Of a DNA stretch of 64,000 nucleotides, positions 57,366 to 64,000 are shown in pieces (position 1 is the stretch's first letter; each line of letters starts with the position of its first letter). The position numbers were made by a program, and so were the translations under genes. The stretch comes from Aralia elata. Lineage: Eukaryota > Streptophyta > Magnoliopsida > Apiales > Araliaceae. The DNA lies in NCBI GenBank assembly GCA_034770075.1, contig CM068379.1, forward strand, positions 21,575,506 to 21,639,505. Direction: 5' to 3'. The notes under the pieces were generated by a model. That model worked only from the letters and a program-made list of their open reading frames with translations. It was not told the DNA's origin and searched no databases.

Positions 57366-58766
57366 TGTTTGCCTAATTCTTTACTAGCAAAATACGCAAG
57401 TATACGCAGTCCACAAGTAATAAAGTGAAAGTAAAGTATCGTCCCACGGAGAAAAAACTGAGTTTATAATAACAAATTTCAATCCTAAATCAAATTAATT
57501 TTATTAAACAAATGATCAATGATTTTTGAATATCTAAATTTAACTAATTAATTCTAATTTAAACTACTACCACAAGTTTGAAAACAGATTTTTAAAGACT
57601 TAAAACTATAACTTCACTTATTGCTTCACTTTGCTCGACACACTTCCCTTTGGATTATGCTAATTATTTTGGATTGTTAATCAAGAACTCATCAGTATTT
57701 ATGACCATCTCTTAATGTTTCATAAACAACTCAACTCAAATCCACAAATGATAGATTCAAGATAATCACCCTAATTAACTAACTCACTATATCTCTATGT
57801 GAATTATAATTAAAAAAGATTTAAAGTTCAGGTTCCCTATCAGATTACATATGGTGAATAGGTATATCTCAATCCTAAACACAAATTATGAATTCCAACA
57901 ACAAGCAGAATGCACATTCACATGCTATTATGGTCAGATCTAAACCTATACTTCATCTCTCGAATTCATATAGATTATCCCGGTAATTACTGGCTAGATA
58001 ATTAAGCAATTAAGCACAAACCATAATAAACACTCCAATAATAACTAATCATAATTATCCAGGAAGCATGTCAAACAAAACTACACAATAAGATCCATTA
58101 TAGCCTTAAAAAGAAATTCAGCTTATAATTAAACTAGAATCCATCATCCACAAATTTAATAGCATTCAAAAGTCAAAGTAAAAGAAAGAGAGAAGAACAA
58201 AAACTGGGAAGTAATCCTTGAATCTTTCCCAGCTCCTCCTTGCTTTCCTCCTGCTAGTAACTTGCTTTAAGTTTTCAAAAATTGCTCCAAACTAGGGTTT
58301 TATAATAATAAGTTCAACACCCTTGAAATTAACTTAAAACAACTATTTATAATATCTGATAAGAATCCTAATTAATTAAGAAGTCTGAAATCCAAGTACA
58401 CATCAAGTTTGCTTTAATTAATGAAAAAGTTAACTCTGGTCAACTCCCGAACCAGCGCGGCCGTGCTGGAAATAAGCTTGAATGGTGCGCGGCCGCGCTG
58501 CACTGCCAACCAATTACTTTTCAGCTCTGAAGACAGGCACGGCCGCGCTGCTCCCTATGTCTTTTTGGGCACAGCCGCGCTGCTCCAAATTTCTACAACT
58601 CTGCAACTGCAACAGCTGAATCCACTCAACTCTCGCCGAGCCAATCCCCAACATATGCAACCTATAAAAACACACAAAATGCATGAAAAGTAACTACAAA
58701 CAAAGGAAATAAACAATAATCCGCATTCATTGGTAACCGATTCGTAGGTATAAAACCTACTTATCA
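57366..58766 (-). repeat. Athila-2 3' LTR
   Basis: On the minus strand it starts TGATAAGTAGGTTTTATACC after CAAGTTTGGGGGTATT and ends GGCAAACA, about 1.4 kb. Four GCGCGGCCGCGCTG-type words lie at 58451-58583, and a TATA-like ATTATAAATAG at about 58344-58354 on the minus strand. The lower-coordinate end is less certain than the other. Confidence 0.8.
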
Positions 58767-60031
58767 AATACCCCCAAACTTGAACTATTGCTTGTCCCCA
58801 AGCAACACAATGCTACACAATGCAACACAATGCCATGAATGCAACTAACAACTACCGTGCCTAAGAATCCAATCAATAGCCAGTATGAATCTTAACTTTT
58901 AGCCTCAGAGATATCAACAACACACTTAGAGCAGTAAATCCAGTCAATATGAACGACTAATCCCAATCAATCAAATAATATACACCTGTCAAAACCCAAG
59001 TTGTGCGTGTGTGCTCATTAACCAATTTAACTAACCATAGTTTAAAATTTAGCCACATAATCAACTCTACAACAAGAATGATCTACTTTCACTTCAATCC
59101 AAGCAAATATGACAAATCAAACCAAAAATAAGCATTTACTAAGCATGAGGGTTCTTACAAGGCTTATTTCTATCTTTATTCTTCTACGAGTGCGTTTTAC
59201 GCTCCATCTCGTATATATGCTTGACCGTGCAATGCTAAGCTCTCTTAGGCGTTTCAAAGTCACCTATGTAGCGAGCGTTCAATCAGTGACTCTCAAACCA
59301 ATCGGCTTTAGGGCACTAGGTGTTAAGACACCCCTAAGGATCTAATTACCCGAGTAACCAAGGCCACAGAACCCAACTAGTCAACGCATTTATTGTATTT
59401 TTGAATTTTTTTATAAAGAATATATATACCTTTTAGAAACCCTCAAACTCAGCCTTTACCTCATCTCAGCCTTTATTGTCAATTCACCTTAAAAATTTTT
59501 CAAAATTCTCATTTAAAAGTAAATTATGCAACACTTTGAACTCCAGCAATCAAATTAATCAAATCTTTCGTGCTATCCGATAACTTAAGCTTAGACAAGC
59601 ATAACTACTCTCATGATCTAAATTACATCATCCATAATGACCATCACGTAGTCCAAGTTAACCATTAAAACTAATCTCATCATTGGCCGAGCCAAGACTC
59701 AAACTAGCCAGCAATTGAACTCATGCAACTAATTATGAAAATGCACTTAAATACAAACAAGAACAAGAATGCACTAACACGTATATGCCAATATGCCAAA
59801 CATCTAAAATGTACTAGACTAACTGCATGCTAATAAAAATAGACAAATAACTCCAAAACCCCCAAACTTAAAACAAACAATGTCCTCATTGAATAGACTG
59901 TAAAAAGAAAAGGAAAAAGAACTCCCCTAAGCCGAGGTAACATCATCTGCAGCCTCCATATCTGAAGGTGTGTCCGGAGGAGGATAAGCTGGAGCATCAC
60001 TAAATGTTGGGAACTGAACCTGAACGCCTAA
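58767..60031 (-). other. Athila-2 long 3' noncoding region
   Basis: Read on the minus strand it has a PPT-like GAGGACATTG...TTTAAGTTTGGGGG at about 59894-59860 and a second GGGGACAAGC...CAAGTTTGGGGG at 58801-58769. GAGCGTAAAACGCACTC lies at 59204-59188, identical to Athila-1. No coding is seen. Confidence 0.75.
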
Positions 60032-60849
60032 TTATGAAAAAGCTTGCGAGAAACTGTCCGAGAGTTGTGTGGAGAAGGATCGAAGCTCTGTCATACTGGT
60101 GTGAATAGCATCCATCCACCGTTGCATGCGCCTCTCCATTCGATCCAACCTAGCCTGAGACACATTGAACGGCTGCTCAGGCTCGACTATCGGCTGATCA
60201 GATGCCTCTTCACTCTCACTTTGATTCGCCAAGAGAAATCCTGCTCCACGGGAATGAGAAGGAGCATCAGTCCACACCTTATACACTTTTCAATCGTAGC
60301 ATGATCAATGGTGGTCATCGGAAGCTGCAGGGGCTCACCATCATCCCATTCCACCCCAGTAACTATGCATAAACGAGCTATCACAGATGCATGAGGAATC
60401 CCTCCTGAAGTACCACCCTGCAGGTACCGGCGTATGGACTGATTAATGACATACCCCACATCAATTTTCTTTCCTTTAACAATCCCAAACAGTAGAATAG
60501 CATGGTCCTTGGTCACATCATTTTGATGCCTGGTGGGCATGAGATTGGCACAAATGAAACTATACCAGGCCTTTCCATAGCGACTCAAGGCTGTGTGAGG
60601 AAAGTGTAATTTTTGATCCGTTCCTTGCTTAGTCGTCCAAACCGTACCAGGCTTACACAAGGTATTCATGATATTATCCAATTTCGTGTCCCACCTTGTA
60701 GAGTATAACCAGTCCGGATCGTTGGGCTGAACAGTTGGCAAGTGGTACAGGGCATTGATACTCTCTCTAGTAAATGACACTTGGCAACCCCGCACAAAAG
60801 TAGTGCCATCCTTAGTGATTTTTGCGTTTGCATAAAATTCCTGGACTAC
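60032..60849 (-). pseudogene. Athila-2 env-like / putative plant transposon protein, truncated
   Basis: The minus strand reads SVVQEFYANAKITKDG, then VSFTRESINALYHLP, LCKPGTVWTTKQG, LSRYGKAWYSFICANLMPT, ILLFGIVKGKKIDVGYVINQ and SGGIPHASVIARLCIVTGVE. Near 60290 a frame change leads to a helical tail, RLDRMERRMQRWMDAIHTSM, ending at 60032. The N-terminus is removed by the Athila-3 LTR. It is homologous to the Athila-1 protein at 39033-40079 over the whole visible length. Confidence 0.85.
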
Positions 60850-62140
60850 TGATAAGTGCATAATATTCATTTATTTTCATTCCTTTATATTTAGTTTATT
60901 ACATATTTTATTGTGTATATGCACTTATTAGGTTGTTTATTGATTTCAGGAGAATTCAGAGTCAAAAGTGGAAAAAGATGGAAAATCGGAGCTAAAACGA
61001 GAAAAAGTTGAAAAGTTGAAAAATTGAGGTTCTCGCCCTGGCGAGAAGTGCTCTGCCCATTTTTGCCCCAGCCGTTCCAGAGTTCGCCCTGGCCCAGACC
61101 TCTCTGGAGTTTCTCGCCCCGGCGAGAAACCCAGTGCAAAATCCTCGCCCCGGCGAGAAAGGCGGCGTTGACCAAGTTTGACCAGCTTTGACTTTTTGTA
61201 ATTTTTGAGGATTTCTATTTCAGATTGGATTCTTAATTCTTAGAGACTTAGGATATTATCTTAGGACTATAAATAGATATTTTTAATTTATTATTTGGGA
61301 GATCTTGACAACTACAATTTTAACCCTAATTAGAGGAGATTGAAGGCATGTCAAGCTAAACTCTTAGTTTCAGTTCTAAGGGATGTTGAACCTTTTTCAT
61401 AATTAATGGTTTAATTAGGTTTTATTTATTTATTCCTTCTTGCATGAGATTTATTCTGATAATCTATTTTTAATTGATTATATGTTATTTAATCTTTTGA
61501 TTTGATTTGGCCAATTGAATTAATTTGATTAATATCATCTGCTAGATTAAGATATAGTATTAAGCAAACGATATTATATCTAATCATAAGTAGCAATTAA
61601 TAGTATTTGATTGTAGACAAGCTTTTGGATATTATTAAGATTATTAGAAGGCAAGTTAAATAATTCCTAATTGTGTAATTGTTGCTTGGAATAACCTAAT
61701 TCTCTAATTCTTCATGCTACTGTTATATTAAATCTAGACTGATAGTTCTAGGTTATATGATAGTTAGAGTCTCTTGAGGCGATTGTCACATTTGATTTAC
61801 ACATAAGGAGAATTTCGGATAATTAGCGATTGCGGTTATCTAGGGTTATTAATCTCATTGAAGGATAAATATTGTTAAACTTGACTTTTCCATAATTATG
61901 ATAAGGTGATACTGAACTGAAGAACTGAAGCTTTTTATTCATTGATCACTCTTAATTACTTTTGTTGGCTTAGTGAATCAAACTCAAAACCCCCCATTAA
62001 TAGAAATAAAAGGAACATTAGAATAAGTAAAAGACATTCACTTCTCTGTGGGATCGATCCTTGCTTGTCATTATACTAAGTTTTGTGTTAGTAAAGTGTT
62101 AGTAAGGTATTAATTTTGGAGTGTAAAACGACAGCTCCCA
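60850..62140 (+). repeat. Athila-3 5' LTR
   Basis: It starts TGATAAGTGCATAATATTC and ends AGCTCCCA, five bases before the primer site; 1291 bp. Three hairpins (61030-61047, 61109-61130, 61144-61157) lie upstream of a TATA box CTATAAATAGAT at about 61269. Confidence 0.88.
61269..61279 (+). promoter_or_regulatory. putative TATA box of Athila-3 LTR
   Basis: CTATAAATAGA is a strong consensus match about 420 bp into the LTR. Confidence 0.55.
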
Positions 62141-62145
62141 AATTT

Positions 62146-62163
62146 TGGCGCCGTTGCCGGGGA
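62146..62163 (+). other. Athila-3 primer binding site (tRNA-Asp type)
   Basis: TGGCGCCGTTGCCGGGGA lies five bases after the LTR end and has the full Athila consensus. Confidence 0.93.
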
Positions 62164-62233
62164 AGTGTTATTTATCTTTATTTATTCTTCATTTTATTTT
62201 ATTTTATTTTATTTTTGTTCATTATTGTAGTTT

Positions 62234-64000
62234 ATGACACGATCCTCTCAATCCGGTGATTTGAATTTTGATCCATAAATTGAGAAAACTGCACGCAGGC
62301 TAAGGAAAGAAGCTCGTCAAGTTCGAGGCATCACTGCAGAGTCAGACGAAGTTCCATCACCGGGACTCAACATAGCACTTAAATTACTATCAAATACATC
62401 ATCCACCGATTCAGAGGAAGAAGAAGAAATGGCGGTGCCAAATAACAATAGAACACTCAAAGAATTAGCCACTCCTAATCTTAATCAACAACCCTTGTGC
62501 ATTGAATATCCTACTTTAACTGCTGCTTTTGAACTTAAATCGGGACTAATTCATCTTCTGCCTACTTTTCGTGGTCTTACAGGTGAAGATCCATATAAGC
62601 ACTTGGAAGGAATTTCATGTGGTGTGTTCCACCATGAAACCACATGGAATTACTGAGGATCAAATCAAGCTAAGGGCATTTCCATTCTCATTGGGAGATC
62701 TAGCAAAAGACTGGCTGTACTATCTTCCTTCAGGGTCAATACAGTCATGGAATGATATGAAAAGGCTGTTCTTGGAGAAGTACTTTCCTGCTTCAAGAGT
62801 TGCCAACATCAGAAAGGAGATATGCGGCATTCGACAGTTCAATGGAGAGACACTATATGAGTATTGGGAAAGATTTAAAAAACTGTGTTCCAGTTATCCT
62901 CCCCATCAAATAGACGATCAACACCTGATTCAGTACTTTTATGAGGGATTATCACCAATGGATCGGAGTATGATCGATGCTGCAAGTAGAGGAGCACTAG
63001 TAGATAAGACACCAGAGGCTGTGAGGACTCTAATTGCAAATATGGCTGTTAATTCTCAGCAATATGGGACAAGGAATGACCATGCACCTGCAAGAGTGAA
63101 TAAGATGACCACGAGCAACCTTGAACAACAAATTTTTGATCTAACTACGCTGGTTAGACAAATGGCTATAGGAAATACACCAGCAGCAAAAGTGTGTGGG
63201 ATTTGTTTAATGGGTGGTCACAGTACTGATTCTTGTCCGACATTGCAAAAGGATGAAACCGCACAACAAGCTAATGCGATGGGGAACTATCAGGCACAAC
63301 CATAGTGGAAGTATGACCCATACTCCAATACTTACAATCCAGGATGGAGGGATCATCCTAACCTTAGTTATGGAGGAAATAGGCCACCAGCGCAAAGCGT
63401 GTATCCGGTTAGACAACAAGGGTTCCCACAAGGCTCTCAACCAACTTAACCCCAATATCAACCTAGACAGGCAGCTCCTGCAAATCCTGGAACATCTTTG
63501 GAAGATATGTTCAAGGCATTCATGAATCAGACACAGTAGTTCCAGCAGGAAACAAAAAATTCGGATCAAGACTTGAGAAATCAGATAGGTCAAATTGCCA
63601 CCACAGTGGGGAGGTTGGATTCTAAAGGTTCAGGAAAGTTGCCGTCCCAAACAGTTGTCAATCCAAGGGAGAATGCTAGTGCGATTACACTAAGGAGTGA
63701 AAAAGAGTTGGAAGTACCCAAAGCATCTACAGAAATTGAAGAGGACAAAGCTAAAGAGGCGACTGAGACACCGAGGACAATTGTTACCCAATCTACACTA
63801 GTGAAGACCCCACCGTTGCCGTTTCCACCTAGAACACATAAGACTTCAAAGAAGGAGGAAAATGAAAGGGAAATTTTGAAAACCTTCAGGAAGGTAGAGG
63901 TAAATATTCCTCTATTGGATGCTGTCAAACAAGTGCCCAGGTACGCGAAGTTTTTGAAAGAATTATGTACTAACAAAAGAAAATTGAAAGATGATGAAAA
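62234..64000 (+). pseudogene. Athila-3 gag (start of gag-pol), interrupted by stops
   Basis: The reading starts MTRSSQSGDLNFDP and hits TAA at 62276. The capsid region holds PTFRGLTGEDPYKHL, then after a one-base gain near 62602 EFHVVCSTMKPHGITEDQI, FPFSLGDLAKDWLYYLPSGS, ETLYEYWERFKKLC and MIDAASRGALVDKTPE. A knuckle CGICLMGGHSTDSC (C-x2-C-x4-H-x4-C) lies near 63195. Further in-frame stops are TAG 63303, TAA 63447 and TAG 63537, after which the frame stays open to the window end with VNIPLLDAVKQVPRYAKFLK, the block before protease. It matches the Athila-1 gag in order but belongs to another family. Confidence 0.9.

Larger units (their letters stand above)
57366..60849 (-). mobile_element. Athila-2: 3' part of a minus-strand Athila element
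   Basis: It consists of the 3' LTR (57366-58766), a long 3' noncoding region and the env-like ORF remnant (60032-60849). The rest is cut off by the Athila-3 LTR at 60850. It is a different family from Athila-1: its LTR starts TGATAAGTAGG, and its GC-rich words differ. Confidence 0.88.
60850..64000 (+). mobile_element. Athila-3: 5' part of an Athila element, continues beyond the window
   Basis: It has an LTR (60850-62140), an Asp-tRNA-type primer site and gag running off the window. It is inserted in the env-like ORF of Athila-2. The target duplication would be ACTAC (60845-60849) but the right side is not visible. Confidence 0.9.

Noticed and set aside
59109..59345. 78-residue plus-strand frame next to Athila-2
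   Set aside because: It lies in the antisense of the noncoding 3' region; no domain, and the conserved hairpin accounts for its only conserved part.

Overview
The window is repeat-dense nuclear DNA of a flowering plant, most likely a eudicot; the species cannot be named. It is built from nested LTR retrotransposons of five lineages, one Helitron and a piece of plastid DNA (ccsA-ndhD) that has entered the nucleus. No intact host single-copy gene, tRNA or rRNA gene was seen. Lineage names (Tat, Athila, Angela-like, SIRE-like, Tekay-like) come from recognising domain sequences, primer-binding sites, LTR length and termini, not from a database search.

Layout. 1-10242: 3' part of a Ty3/gypsy Tat element: open pol end (RNase H-integrase), two antisense plant-mobile-domain-type genes (one with two introns), a 140-bp tandem array, a polypurine tract and a 1.96-kb LTR. 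10243-13130: a primer-site-like sequence just after that LTR, AT-rich DNA and a minus-strand SIRE-like 3' end (LTR 11274-12194). 13131-41779: one Athila element (Athila-1) opened by three insertions with exact 5-bp target duplications: an internally deleted Angela-like copia (17841-23356, AGTAT), a 3.5-kb solo LTR (23728-27234, ACTTT) and a complete minus-strand Angela-like copia (28756-38005, TATAG). Its 5' LTR also holds the plastid insert (about 14158-15137). 41780-57365: SIRE-like LTRs in opposite orientations, broken by an Angela-like solo LTR (43027-44838, AGTGG) and by another Angela-like copy (45354-53049), which is itself split by a 3.8-kb Helitron (46111-49920) carrying a PMR5N/trichome-birefringence-like exon. 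57366-60849: 3' part of a minus-strand Athila (Athila-2), cut by a plus-strand Athila (Athila-3, from 60850) that runs off the window. Nearly all coding regions are decayed; the Tat pol end and the two antisense genes remain open.

The least explained signal is structural. Every Ty3/gypsy lineage here, and the Angela-like copia, carries its own set of short GC-rich self-complementary words, usually three to ten per set, in parts of the element expected to be transcribed but not translated. In the solo LTR at 23728-27234 the hairpins share one apical core while their stems differ and stay complementary. A second candidate is a 23-base sequence with a short GCGT/ACGC stem, identical in two Athila families and lying 420-490 bp from the LTR in both.
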